The notes under the pieces: model-generated
What the model was told of the DNA's origin: nothing
The model's database searches: none
Seen by the model: only the letters and a program-made list of their open reading frames with translations
In this document: positions 45,039 to 53,129 of the stretch, one piece after another
Layout of the letters: every line of letters starts with the position of its first letter
Position numbering within the stretch: position 1 is the first letter of the stretch
Assembly (NCBI RefSeq): GCF_000787855.1
Contig: NZ_BBPQ01000043.1
Coordinates: 4,247 to 66,273, forward strand
Reading direction: 5' to 3'
Origin: Streptacidiphilus anmyonensis
GTDB lineage: Bacteria > Actinomycetota > Actinomycetes > Streptomycetales > Streptomycetaceae
DNA length: 62,027 bases
Translations under genes and position numbers: made by a program

Positions 45039-45636
45039 CGAGCCGGACGTCGTCGCCGCGGCGGCGCCGCGGCCGGGCGCGAGCGTCCTCGAACTGGGCT
45101 GCGGCGTGGGCCGGGTGACGCACCCGCTGGTGGAGCGCGGCTTCGCGGTCACCGCGGTGGACGAGTCGCCGGAGATGCTGGAGCGCGTGCGCGGCGCGCG
45201 GACCGTGCTCTCCTCGATCGAGGAGCTGGAGCTGGGCGAGCGTTTCGACGTGGTGCTGCTCGGCTCCTTCCTGGTCAACACCGGGGACCTGGCGGTCCGC
45301 GCCGGTCTGCTGGCCACCTGTCTGCGGCATGTCGCGCGGGACGGCGTGGTCCTGGTCCAGCGCGAGGCGGAGGGCTTCTACGACGAGATCCCGCGCGAGC
45401 AGGCGATGCGCGACGGCGTCGGCCGGATGTCGATCACCTCCTCCGAGGAGATCGAACCGGGCCTGCGCGCCAACCAGGTCGACTACGTCTTCCCGGACGC
45501 GCGGTGGACCCAGTTCTTCCGCACCCGCCACCTCCCGGACGCCGCGTTCGAACAGGCGCTGGCGGAGGCGGGTCTCGCCCTGGACTCCTACCTCACCCCG
45601 GACCACGTCTGGGCGAGGGTGCTGCCGAAGCGGTGA
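44941..45636 (+). CDS. Class I SAM-dependent methyltransferase
   Basis: A 231-residue Rossmann methyltransferase with SAM motif I VLELGCGVGRVTHPL, acidic motif AVDESPEML and post-motif DVVLLGSFLVN. Substrate unknown. ATG 44941 gives the N-terminus RTTRVGHRGTGPGAITPDGC, which looks genuine, so the 98-base overlap with the yczE frame is real or reflects an over-long yczE. A strong terminator follows. Confidence 0.85.
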   Translation: MRTTRVGHRGTGPGAITPDGCAVELYTRLLAGDEPDVVAAAAPRPGASVLELGCGVGRVTHPLVERGFAVTAVDESPEMLERVRGARTVLSSIEELELGERFDVVLLGSFLVNTGDLAVRAGLLATCLRHVARDGVVLVQREAEGFYDEIPREQAMRDGVGRMSITSSEEIEPGLRANQVDYVFPDARWTQFFRTRHLPDAAFEQALAEAGLALDSYLTPDHVWARVLPKR

Positions 45637-45648
45637 CGATCTTCGAGA

Positions 45649-45691
45649 GCCGGGCGGACGACCACGTCAGTGGCCGTCCGCCCGGCTTTTT
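45649..45691 (+). terminator. Intrinsic terminator after the methyltransferase gene
   Basis: GCCGGGCGGACG (45649-45660) pairs with CGTCCGCCCGGC (45675-45686); a small CCAC/GTGG stem sits in the loop, and TTTTT follows at once. Confidence 0.9.
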
Positions 45692-45759
45692 CGGCGGTGT
45701 TGTCAGTGGTGCGGAGGAGCATGGCGAACGAGGGGCCGGTCGGGTTACTCTGGAGATGT

Positions 45760-45775
45760 TCGAACGAAAGTTCGA
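45760..45775. promoter_or_regulatory. LexA (SOS) box
   Basis: TCGAAC-GAAA-GTTCGA is a perfect match to the actinobacterial SOS box TCGAAC-N4-GTTCGA, about 25 bases before the DUF6504 start. It is part of a duplicated GTTCGAACGAA. Puts the DUF6504-HEPN-dnaE2 genes under DNA-damage control. Confidence 0.9.
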
Positions 45776-45799
45776 ACGAAGTGCGAGGAGGAGGACGCG

Positions 45800-46105
45800 A
45801 TGAGCAGGAGGCGTGCGGACCTGATCGAGGTGCGCGGTGGGACGGGTCTGCCCACGCACTTCCTCTGGCACGACAAGGTGTACGCGGTGCGCGAGGTGCT
45901 CGGGCACTGGAAGGAGAGCGGCGCCTGGTGGGAGGAGGTCCGCTCGTCCCACCAGGCGCGGATCGCCGGACAGGCGCTGGACCGGACGGAGCGGGAGGTG
46001 TGGCGGGTCGAGGCCAGCCCCGGCCGCTGCTTCGCCCCCGGCGTCTACGACCTCGCCTTCGACCGCGGCGCCGACCGCTGGACCCTCACCCGTACGACTG
46101 ACTGA
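45800..46105 (+). CDS. DUF6504 family protein, first gene of the SOS cassette
   Basis: A 101-residue protein with the DUF6504 pattern: PTHFLWHDKVYAVREVLGHW near the middle, then the Trp-rich WKESGAWWEEV and a C-terminal YDLAFDRGADRWTLTR. Function unknown; actinobacterial relatives occur next to translesion polymerase genes. ATG 45800 follows GAGGAGGAGG, and the LexA box is directly upstream. The HEPN gene follows after 31 bases. Confidence 0.85.
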   Translation: MSRRRADLIEVRGGTGLPTHFLWHDKVYAVREVLGHWKESGAWWEEVRSSHQARIAGQALDRTEREVWRVEASPGRCFAPGVYDLAFDRGADRWTLTRTTD

Positions 46106-46136
46106 CGACTACGGACTGACCGGGAGGGCGTACGTC

Positions 46137-46703
46137 ATGAGGGAGACCACCGACAACAAGCCGCAGGCCCAGGTGCTGCAGTTGCCGCTGCCGAGCGCCG
46201 TGGGCGGATCGGGCATGCCCTACCGCCCGGCGGGGGACGTCCACCCGGTGCTGCGGCGCGCCGGGGCCCCGCCCGCCGCGGTGGACCTGCTGGCGCAGGC
46301 GCAGCGCGGGCTGGCCGAGGCACGCGAGCTGGAGGGCCCGTTGGAGCGGTACGCGGCCGCCCATCTGGCGGCGCTGCGCGCCTCCGCCGCGGTGCTCGCG
46401 CTGCGCGGGCGGCCGGAGGAGAACCCGCGTAAGCGCAAGCGGATCCGCAGCGCCTGGGAGGTCCTGCCCGAGGTCGCGCCGGAGCTCGCGGAGTGGGCGC
46501 TCTACTACGCGGCCGGCGCGCCCAAGCGGGCCGCGGCCGAGGCCGGGATCGCCTCGGCCGCCAGCGCCCGCGACGCGGACGACCTGATCCGCAACACCGC
46601 GCTCTTCCTGCGGATCGTGCAGCGGCTGGTCGCCCGTGGGGCGGTTCCGGCGTCGCGCGGCGCGGGGGACGCGGGGGAGGAGGGGATGCCCCGCACGGGG
46701 TGA
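46137..46703 (+). CDS. SAV_6107-type HEPN domain protein
   Basis: A 188-residue helical protein. A Pro-rich N-terminus is followed by a helical bundle (from VDLLAQAQRGLAEARELEG through LIRNTALFLRIVQRLV). This matches the actinobacterial SAV_6107 HEPN family. The usual HEPN ribonuclease motif RxxxxH is not evident, so a nuclease role is doubtful. Middle gene of the SOS cassette, with GGGAGGG before the ATG. It may be an accessory factor of the polymerase (inference). Confidence 0.8.
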   Translation: MRETTDNKPQAQVLQLPLPSAVGGSGMPYRPAGDVHPVLRRAGAPPAAVDLLAQAQRGLAEARELEGPLERYAAAHLAALRASAAVLALRGRPEENPRKRKRIRSAWEVLPEVAPELAEWALYYAAGAPKRAAAEAGIASAASARDADDLIRNTALFLRIVQRLVARGAVPASRGAGDAGEEGMPRTG

Positions 46704-46767
46704 GCAGGAGGGACACGTAGCCGGCGGGATCGGGAGGGGCCCACAACGCCTTGAGGAGTCATACGAG

Positions 46768-49700
46768 ATGAGCCCCACGGACTCCTTCGTGCACCTGCAC
46801 GCGGCCTCCAGCTACTCGCTGCGCTACGGCACCGCGACGCCCGCCGCGCTCGCCGGGCACGCGGCCTCGCTCGGCATGCGGGCGCTCGCCCTGACCGACC
46901 GCGACGGCCTCTACGGCGCCGTCCGCTTCGTGCAGGCCTGCGTCAAGGCGGGGATCCAGCCGGTCCTCGGGGTCGACCTCGCCTGCGAAGGCTGGGCGGA
47001 CGGTCGCGGGGCGGGCGGTCGTCGGGCGGACGGTCTGGACCGGGCCGCGGCCGACGCCGCGCGGCCGGCGCGCGCGGTCGTGCTGGCCCGGGGCGGGCGG
47101 GCCGGCTACGCCGCGCTGTGCCGTCTGGTCAGCGCCTCGCACGGCGACGACGTGGAACGCCGTGCCCGCCCGGTGCTGGCCGCGCAGCAGGTCGCGGCCG
47201 CCGCCGACCGGCTCTACGTGCTGCTCGGGCCCGACTCCGCCGTCGGGCGCGCGGCCGCCGCCGGGCGGACGGCCGAGGCCAGGGCGGAGCTGCTGCGCTG
47301 GAGCACCCTGTGCGGGGAGGCCGTGGTGATCGAGGTGGTGCACCACCTCGCCCCGCCCGGCCACCCCGCCTCGCGCGGCGTCGCCCAGCGGCTGCTGCGC
47401 CTGGCGCGCGAGACGGGCGTCCCCGCCGTGCTGACCAACGCCGTGCGCTACCTCGCGCCCGAGGACGCGCCCGTCGCCGACGTGCTGGACGCCGCCCGCC
47501 GTCTGGTCCCGCTGGAGCTGCGCTCCCGCGACCGGGTCAACGCCGAGGGGTACCTGAAGACCGGCCCGGAGATGGCCGCGCTGGCCCACGACCTGTGCGA
47601 CACCGCCGCCGAGGCGCGCGAGCTGCTCGCGCAGACCCGCCGGATCGCCGAACGCTGCCTGCTCGACCCCCTCGGCCACGACATCGGCCTCGGCTCCATG
47701 CACATGCCCGAGCCCAGCGTGCTCGGCACCACCCGCGCCGGCGCGATCCGCGAGCTGCGGGCCCGCTGCGAGGCGGGCGTCACCTGGCGCTACGGGCGGC
47801 CCACCGGGGAGGTCACCGCGCGGCTGGAGGAGGAGCTGACGCTGATCAACCGGCTCGGCTACGAGCCCTACTTCCTCACCGTCGCCGAGGTCGTCGACCT
47901 CACCCGCGCCGCCGGCATCCGCTGCGCGGCGCGCGGCTCCGGCGCGGGCAGCCTGGTCAACCACCTGCTCGGCATCTCCGGCGTCGAGCCGCTGGAGCAC
48001 GGGCTGCTGATGGAGCGTTTCCTGTCCGGGATGCGCCTCTCGCTGCCCGACATCGACGTCGACGTGGAGTCCGCCCGCCGCACCGAGGTCTACGACCTGA
48101 TCCTGGAGCGCTTCGGCTCCGACCGGACGCTGTGCGTGGCGATGCTGGAGACCTACCGGGTCCGTCACGCCGTCCGCGACGCGGGCGCGGCGCTCGGCCT
48201 GCCGCCCGCCGAGATCGACGCCGTGGCCAAGGCGTTCCCGCACATCCGCGCCCGCGACGCGCGCGCCGCGATGCGGGACCTGCCGGAGCTGCGGCACTCC
48301 CGGCTGGAGGAGGGCGTCTTCGCCGCCCTGTTCGACATCGTCGAGAAGCTGGACGGCCTGCCCCGCCACATCGCCCTGCACCCCAGCGGCGTGCTGCTCT
48401 CCGACCGCCGCCTGCGCGACCGCACCCCGGTGGAGACCAGCGCCCAGGGCTACCCGATGAGCCAGTTCGACAAGGACGACGTCGAGGCCATCGGCCTGCT
48501 CAAGCTGGACGTGCTGGGCGTGCGGATGCAGTCCGCGATGGCGCACGCGCTGGCCGAGACGGAGCGGGTGCGCGGCGAGCGCGTCGACCTGGACGCCGTG
48601 CCGCTGGACGACGAGGAGACCTTCGAACTGATCCGCTCCACCCGGACGCTGGGCTGCTTCCAGATCGAGTCGCCCGGCCAGCGCGAGCTGATCGGCAAGT
48701 TCGCGCCGCGGACCTTCGGCGACCTGATCATCGACATCTCGCTGTTCCGGCCCGGCCCGGTCAAGAGCGACATGGTCACCCCCTTCCTCAACGCCCGCCA
48801 CGGCTGGGCCGACCCGGTCTTCGTCCACGAGGACCTGCGGGGGATCCTCGCCGAGACCGAGGGCGTCGTCGTCTTCCACGAGCAGGTGATCCGGATCATC
48901 GCGACGATGACCGGCTGCGGCTTCGACCGCGCCGACCAGGCGCGGCGCGTCCTCGGCAGCATCAAGGGCCAGCAGGAGATCGGCGACTGGTTCTGCCTGG
49001 CCGCCGACAGGCGCGGCTATCCGCGTCCGGTGGTCGAGCGGGTCTGGGAGATCCTGAAGGCGTTCGCCTCCTTCGGCTTCTGCAAGGCCCACGCGGGCGC
49101 CTTCGCGCTGCCCACCTACCAGTCCGCGTGGCTGAAGACCCATCACCCCGCCGCCTTCTACGCCGGGCTGCTCACCCACGACCCCGGCATGTACCCGAAG
49201 CGGCTGATCCTCGACGACGCCCGCCAGTTCGGCGTCCCCGTGCTGCCGCCCAGCGTCAACGACTCCGTCGCCGACTACACGCTCGAACGGACCGCGGACG
49301 GCCGGGACGCGCTGCGGATCGGGCTCGCGGACGTCAAGGGCATCAGCGACGCGGAGATCGACCGCATCGTGCGCGAGCGCGAGGGCGCGCCGTACGCGAG
49401 CCTGCCCGACTTCCGCCGGCGGGCGGAACCGGACCAGCCGACGCTGGAGAACCTGGTGCTCGCGGGCGCCCTGGACGCGCTGCACCCGCGGCTCACGCGG
49501 CGGGACCTGCTGCTGCACGCCGCCACCGACCCCAAGCCCAAGGGCCCGCGCCGGCCGCTGCCCTCTCAGTTGGAGCTGGCGGACGCGTCGGGGGAGGAAC
49601 GGGAGACCGGACCGACCGCGCTGCCCGCGCCCACCGAGACGGATCTGATCCGCGGCGAGATCGAGGCGCTGGGGCTGGACCACAGCGCCCATCTGCTCAG

Positions 49701-50229
49701 CCCCTACCTGGCGTTCCTCGACGAGCTGGGTGTGGTGCGCTCGAACGAGCTGCTGCGGCAGCGCAACCGCAGCGAGATCCTGATCGCCGGGGTCAAGGTC
49801 GCCACGCAGACCCCGCCGGTGCGCACCGGCGTCCGCGTCGTCTTCGCGACCCTCGACGACGCGACCGGCCCGCTGGACTTCGCCATGTTCGAGGACGCGC
49901 AGCAGCACTACGCCTCCACGGTCTTCCACTCCTGGCTGCTGCTGGTCCGCGGCGTCGTCCGCCGCACCGGCCCGCGCGGCGTCTCGCTGACGGCGACGGC
50001 CGCATGGGAGCTGACGGCGCTGCACGAGCTGTGGCGGACGGACGGCGTCGACGCGGTGCGGGCCGTGCTGGCCGTCGTGCCCGAGCCGGAGGAGGCGCCG
50101 GCGCGGCGTGTGATGGTGCATCCCAGCGGCTTCAGGATGTCCCCGTACGCCGACCTCAAGCCGCCCGGCGTCCCGGCGGCGGACGCGCCGCGCAAGCTGT
50201 GGCACACCAGCCCCGGGAGCCCGGGATGA
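46768..50229 (+). CDS. dnaE2: Error-prone DNA polymerase III alpha subunit (DnaE2)
   Basis: An 1153-residue C-family polymerase. N-terminal PHP domain (FVHLHAASSYSLRYG, ALALTDRDGLYG), catalytic Asp motif LPDIDVDVESARR near residue 430, GSGAGSLVNHLLGIS, finger region with KLDVLGVRMQ, and a C-terminal OB-fold domain. DnaE2 performs mutagenic bypass of DNA damage together with ImuA'/ImuB in many bacteria (established). Here it lies in an SOS-box cassette with DUF6504 and HEPN genes but without imuB. It has TTGAGGAG before ATG 46768. Confidence 0.93.
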   Translation: MSPTDSFVHLHAASSYSLRYGTATPAALAGHAASLGMRALALTDRDGLYGAVRFVQACVKAGIQPVLGVDLACEGWADGRGAGGRRADGLDRAAADAARPARAVVLARGGRAGYAALCRLVSASHGDDVERRARPVLAAQQVAAAADRLYVLLGPDSAVGRAAAAGRTAEARAELLRWSTLCGEAVVIEVVHHLAPPGHPASRGVAQRLLRLARETGVPAVLTNAVRYLAPEDAPVADVLDAARRLVPLELRSRDRVNAEGYLKTGPEMAALAHDLCDTAAEARELLAQTRRIAERCLLDPLGHDIGLGSMHMPEPSVLGTTRAGAIRELRARCEAGVTWRYGRPTGEVTARLEEELTLINRLGYEPYFLTVAEVVDLTRAAGIRCAARGSGAGSLVNHLLGISGVEPLEHGLLMERFLSGMRLSLPDIDVDVESARRTEVYDLILERFGSDRTLCVAMLETYRVRHAVRDAGAALGLPPAEIDAVAKAFPHIRARDARAAMRDLPELRHSRLEEGVFAALFDIVEKLDGLPRHIALHPSGVLLSDRRLRDRTPVETSAQGYPMSQFDKDDVEAIGLLKLDVLGVRMQSAMAHALAETERVRGERVDLDAVPLDDEETFELIRSTRTLGCFQIESPGQRELIGKFAPRTFGDLIIDISLFRPGPVKSDMVTPFLNARHGWADPVFVHEDLRGILAETEGVVVFHEQVIRIIATMTGCGFDRADQARRVLGSIKGQQEIGDWFCLAADRRGYPRPVVERVWEILKAFASFGFCKAHAGAFALPTYQSAWLKTHHPAAFYAGLLTHDPGMYPKRLILDDARQFGVPVLPPSVNDSVADYTLERTADGRDALRIGLADVKGISDAEIDRIVREREGAPYASLPDFRRRAEPDQPTLENLVLAGALDALHPRLTRRDLLLHAATDPKPKGPRRPLPSQLELADASGEERETGPTALPAPTETDLIRGEIEALGLDHSAHLLSPYLAFLDELGVVRSNELLRQRNRSEILIAGVKVATQTPPVRTGVRVVFATLDDATGPLDFAMFEDAQQHYASTVFHSWLLLVRGVVRRTGPRGVSLTATAAWELTALHELWRTDGVDAVRAVLAVVPEPEEAPARRVMVHPSGFRMSPYADLKPPGVPAADAPRKLWHTSPGSPG

Positions 50230-50320
50230 GGGCCGTGCGGAGACGGGAGGCAATAGGGTGTGGCTGTCGGCCCGACCAGGCGGACAACCAGGCAGACCCG
50301 TCGACCCGAGGAGCCGTCCC

Positions 50321-51058
50321 GTGTACCCGACCCGTCCCCGCAGCGCCCTCCGGACCGCCGTGGTGTGGGAGGTCCTGCGTGCGGCGCTGGACCGGCAGGC
50401 CGAGGCGCTCGGCCGCGAGGCGCTCGACGTCCTCGACACGGGCGGCGGCACCGGCAACTTCGCCGTCCCCGTCGCGGGCCTCGGCCACCGGGTCACCGTC
50501 GTCGACCCCAGCCCCGACGCGCTGTTCGCCCTGGAGCGGCGCGCGGCGGAGGCCGGCGTCACCGGCCAGGTCCGCGCCATACAGGGCGACACCGACACTC
50601 TCGCGCAGCAGGTCGACGCGGGCAGCATGGACGCGGTGCTCTGCCACGGCGTCCTGGAGTTCGTCGACGACCCCGCGGAGTCGCTGCGCGAGCTCACGGC
50701 CGTGCTGCGGCCGGGCGGCCTGGTCAGCCTCCTCGCCGCCAACCGCAACGGCGCGGTCCTGGCCCGCGCCCTCTCCGGCCACTTCGCGGAGGCCCGTGCG
50801 GCTCTCTCCGGCATCCAGAAGGCCGACGCTCCGCGCAGGTTCACCGGCGGTGAGCTGCAGGACCTCGCGGACGGCGCGGGGCTGCGCGTGCTGTCCGTCC
50901 ACGGCGTCCGCATCTTCGCCGACCTGGTCCCCGGCGTCCTCGTGGACACCGAGCCGGGCGCGCTGGAGTCCCTCCTCGCCCTGGAGCAGGCCGCGTCCGC
51001 GGACCCGTCCTTCCACGCGGTGGCAACTCAGCTGCACGTTCTCGCCGAGCTCAGCTAG
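50321..51058 (+). CDS. Class I SAM-dependent methyltransferase
   Basis: A 245-residue methyltransferase: motif I VLDTGGGTGNFAVPVA, acidic VVDPSPDAL, motif III DAVLCHGVLEFVDDP, and motif near VLRPGGLVSLLAANRNG. Substrate unknown; similar enzymes act on small molecules or tRNA. GTG 50321 is chosen because GAGGAG lies seven bases upstream. It lies between dnaE2 and dinB on the same strand. Confidence 0.85.
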   Translation: MYPTRPRSALRTAVVWEVLRAALDRQAEALGREALDVLDTGGGTGNFAVPVAGLGHRVTVVDPSPDALFALERRAAEAGVTGQVRAIQGDTDTLAQQVDAGSMDAVLCHGVLEFVDDPAESLRELTAVLRPGGLVSLLAANRNGAVLARALSGHFAEARAALSGIQKADAPRRFTGGELQDLADGAGLRVLSVHGVRIFADLVPGVLVDTEPGALESLLALEQAASADPSFHAVATQLHVLAELS

Positions 51059-51133
51059 GCACCTGCCGCAGGGGCGTGCAATCCCTCAGAGGCGCGCAAC
51101 TGGCTGCGGGAGCGTGACTGCAGGCGATCGCGC

Positions 51134-52396
51134 ATGATCGTGCACGCGGATCTGGACGCCTTTTACGCCGCGGTCGAGCAGCGCCGCAGGCCGGAGCTGA
51201 AGGGCAGGCCCATCGCCGTCGGCGGGGCCGGGCCGCGGGGCGTGGTGATGTCGGCGAGCTACGAGGCCCGTGCGCACGGCGTCAGCGGTGGGATGCCCAC
51301 CGTCCGGGCGCGGCGGCTCTGTCCGGAGCTGGTGACCGTGCCGCCGGACATGGACGAGTACGCCGTCGTCTCGGCCAACGTCATGGCCGTGCTGCACTCC
51401 TTCGCGCGGCGGGTCGAACCGGTGTCGATGGACGAGGCGTACCTCGACCTCGCCGGGGTCGGCATGCGTCCCCGCGCCCTCGCGGAGGTGCTGCGCAGGC
51501 GGGTGCGGGAGGAGCAGGACCTCGCGCTGTCCGTCGGCGTCGGTCCGACCAAGCTGGTCGCCAAGCTGGCCTCCGTCGCGGCGAAGCCGGACGGCCTGCT
51601 GGTCGTGCCGCCGGCCGAGGTCGAGGCGTTCCTGCGGCCGCTGCCCGCGAGCCGGATCCCGGGCGTGGGGCCGAAGACGACCGAGGCGCTGACCCGCTTC
51701 GGGCTGCTCACCGTCGGCGATCTCGCCGACACCCCGCGCGACACGCTGCGGCGGATCGTCGGCGCCGCCGCGGGCGACATGCTGACGCACTACGCGCGCG
51801 GCGAGGACGCGCGGCCGGTGGTGCCGCAGTCGGTGGAGAAGAGCCTCGGCGGGGAGCGGACGTTCCCCGCCGACGTCTCCCCGGAGCACGAGGTGATCCG
51901 GACGACGCTGCTGGGTCTCGCCCAGCAGAACGCGGCGCGGCTGCGGGCGGCGGGCCTGGCGGGGCGGACCGTCACCGTCAAGGTCCGCTTCGCGGATCTG
52001 CGGACCGTCACCCGTTCGCGCAAGCTGCCGGAGCCGGTGGACCTGGCCCACGACATCTTCGCGGCCGCGCTCCCGCTGTTCGCGGGGCTCGTCCCGGCGC
52101 GGGCGCGGATCCGGCTGGTGGGGCTGCGGGTCGAGGGCCTGGACGGGGGTGCGCGGCCGACCCAGCTCGCCCTGGGCGAGCGCGAGACGGGGTGGTCGGA
52201 GCTGGAGCGGACGGTGGACCGGGTGCAGGCGAAGTTCGGGCCCGCGGCGGTCCGTCCGGCGAGCTTGATCGGCAAATTCGGCGGACCGGGAAACTTCTCC
52301 GGACCGAAGGTCGTTGACCGGTCGGAACGACGGGTTGAGGGCCGTCCGGAGAGAGCTACCGCACATGCTCCTCGGCAGTCCAAAAACCCCGGGTGA
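51134..52396 (+). CDS. dinB: DNA polymerase IV (DinB, Y family)
   Basis: A 420-residue translesion polymerase. Catalytic Asp6 in HADLDAFYAAVEQ, Asp-Glu pair in VSMDEAYLDL, helix-hairpin-helix IPGVGPKTTEALTRFG, and little-finger domain SVEKSLGGERTF. No SOS box was found directly upstream, in contrast to the dnaE2 cassette. I see no QLxLF-type beta-clamp motif at the C-terminus (a QLALG occurs near residue 345). Confidence 0.94.
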   Translation: MIVHADLDAFYAAVEQRRRPELKGRPIAVGGAGPRGVVMSASYEARAHGVSGGMPTVRARRLCPELVTVPPDMDEYAVVSANVMAVLHSFARRVEPVSMDEAYLDLAGVGMRPRALAEVLRRRVREEQDLALSVGVGPTKLVAKLASVAAKPDGLLVVPPAEVEAFLRPLPASRIPGVGPKTTEALTRFGLLTVGDLADTPRDTLRRIVGAAAGDMLTHYARGEDARPVVPQSVEKSLGGERTFPADVSPEHEVIRTTLLGLAQQNAARLRAAGLAGRTVTVKVRFADLRTVTRSRKLPEPVDLAHDIFAAALPLFAGLVPARARIRLVGLRVEGLDGGARPTQLALGERETGWSELERTVDRVQAKFGPAAVRPASLIGKFGGPGNFSGPKVVDRSERRVEGRPERATAHAPRQSKNPG

Positions 52397-52560
52397 ACCG
52401 TATGATTCGGGTAAAGGCAACAAGCATGACGGCCGGGCGCCCGGGGCATACACGCATCACTGGCCATTGAAAGATCCAGTAGGAAGACCAGGCAGTGCGG
52501 CGGGGTTGGGCGCTCCGAGGGCGGCTCCCCGCCCTCAGACGGCCAGAGGAGGAGGACGAC

Positions 52561-52959
52561 GTGCCGCTCTCGGACCACGAGCAGCGTCTGCTTGAGCAGA
52601 TGGAGCGAGCGCTGTACGCCGAGGATCCGAAGTTCGCTTCGGCTCTCGAGGGCAGCGGCCTGCGCACGCGCACACGGCGGGCCGTCTACGTGTCCGCAGC
52701 GGGTTTCGTGGTGGGTGTGGGCCTGTTGATGGGTGGCCTCTTCCTGCATCAGCAGTGGGTGAGCGTCGGGGGCTTCGTGCTGATGCTGGCGGGTGCCGTC
52801 TTCGGGATCACGGCCTGGCGCCGGATTCCGCGACTGGCCGTGGTCGATCCGCGTACGGGCGCTCCGGCGGCCCGGAAGCGCAAGCGCGGCGGCAGCCTGG
52901 TGGATCGGATGGAGCAGCGCTGGCAGCACCGGCAGGAGCAGCAGCGCGGCGGTTTCTAG
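52561..52959 (+). CDS. DUF3040 domain membrane protein
   Basis: A 132-residue protein with the DUF3040 signature PLSDHEQRLLEQMERALYAEDPKF, then two membrane segments (about 43-61 and 66-84) and a basic cytosolic tail (KRKRGGS, then RMEQRWQHRQEQQ). It is conserved near the division cluster of actinomycetes, with unknown role. GTG start after GGAGGAGGA. A perfect terminator hairpin follows. Confidence 0.9.
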   Translation: MPLSDHEQRLLEQMERALYAEDPKFASALEGSGLRTRTRRAVYVSAAGFVVGVGLLMGGLFLHQQWVSVGGFVLMLAGAVFGITAWRRIPRLAVVDPRTGAPAARKRKRGGSLVDRMEQRWQHRQEQQRGGF

Positions 52960-52989
52960 CGACAAGCGACAACCAAGAGACATCTCCTT

Positions 52990-53020
52990 GAGCGGGCCCC
53001 GGATACTCCGGGGCCCGCTC
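52990..53020 (+). terminator. 14-bp hairpin after the DUF3040 gene
   Basis: GAGCGGGCCCCGGA (52990-53003) and TCCGGGGCCCGCTC (53007-53020) pair perfectly around TAC; TCGTG follows. Strong stem, weak T-run. Confidence 0.75.
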
Positions 53021-53056
53021 TCGTGATGTCCCCATCAGAAAACATGAGCAAGGCTC

Positions 53057-53085
53057 TTGTTTACTTACCGGTCAGTACCTACCCT
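53057..53085 (+). promoter_or_regulatory. Promoter of the SGNH hydrolase gene with embedded palindrome
   Basis: TTGTTT (53057-53062), 17 bases, TACCCT (53080-53085). The spacer is filled by TACTTACCGGTCAGTA (53062-53077), a 16-bp palindrome around ACCGGT with one mismatched position pair. A repressor bound there would block polymerase. Confidence 0.6.
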
Positions 53086-53129
53086 GAGGGGCGATCCGGG
53101 CACTCCCCGTCCACCCTCAGGAGCATTGT

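Noticed and set aside
46137-46703. HEPN toxin of a toxin-antitoxin pair
   Set aside because: No RxxxxH nuclease motif was found, and its neighbours are DNA-repair genes rather than a nucleotidyltransferase antitoxin.
46759-50949. 1396-codon open frame on the minus strand across dnaE2
   Set aside because: It lies antisense to a gene with clear polymerase motifs, and its product is low-complexity with no recognisable fold. The similar frame at 47118-51137 on the plus strand is also a shadow.
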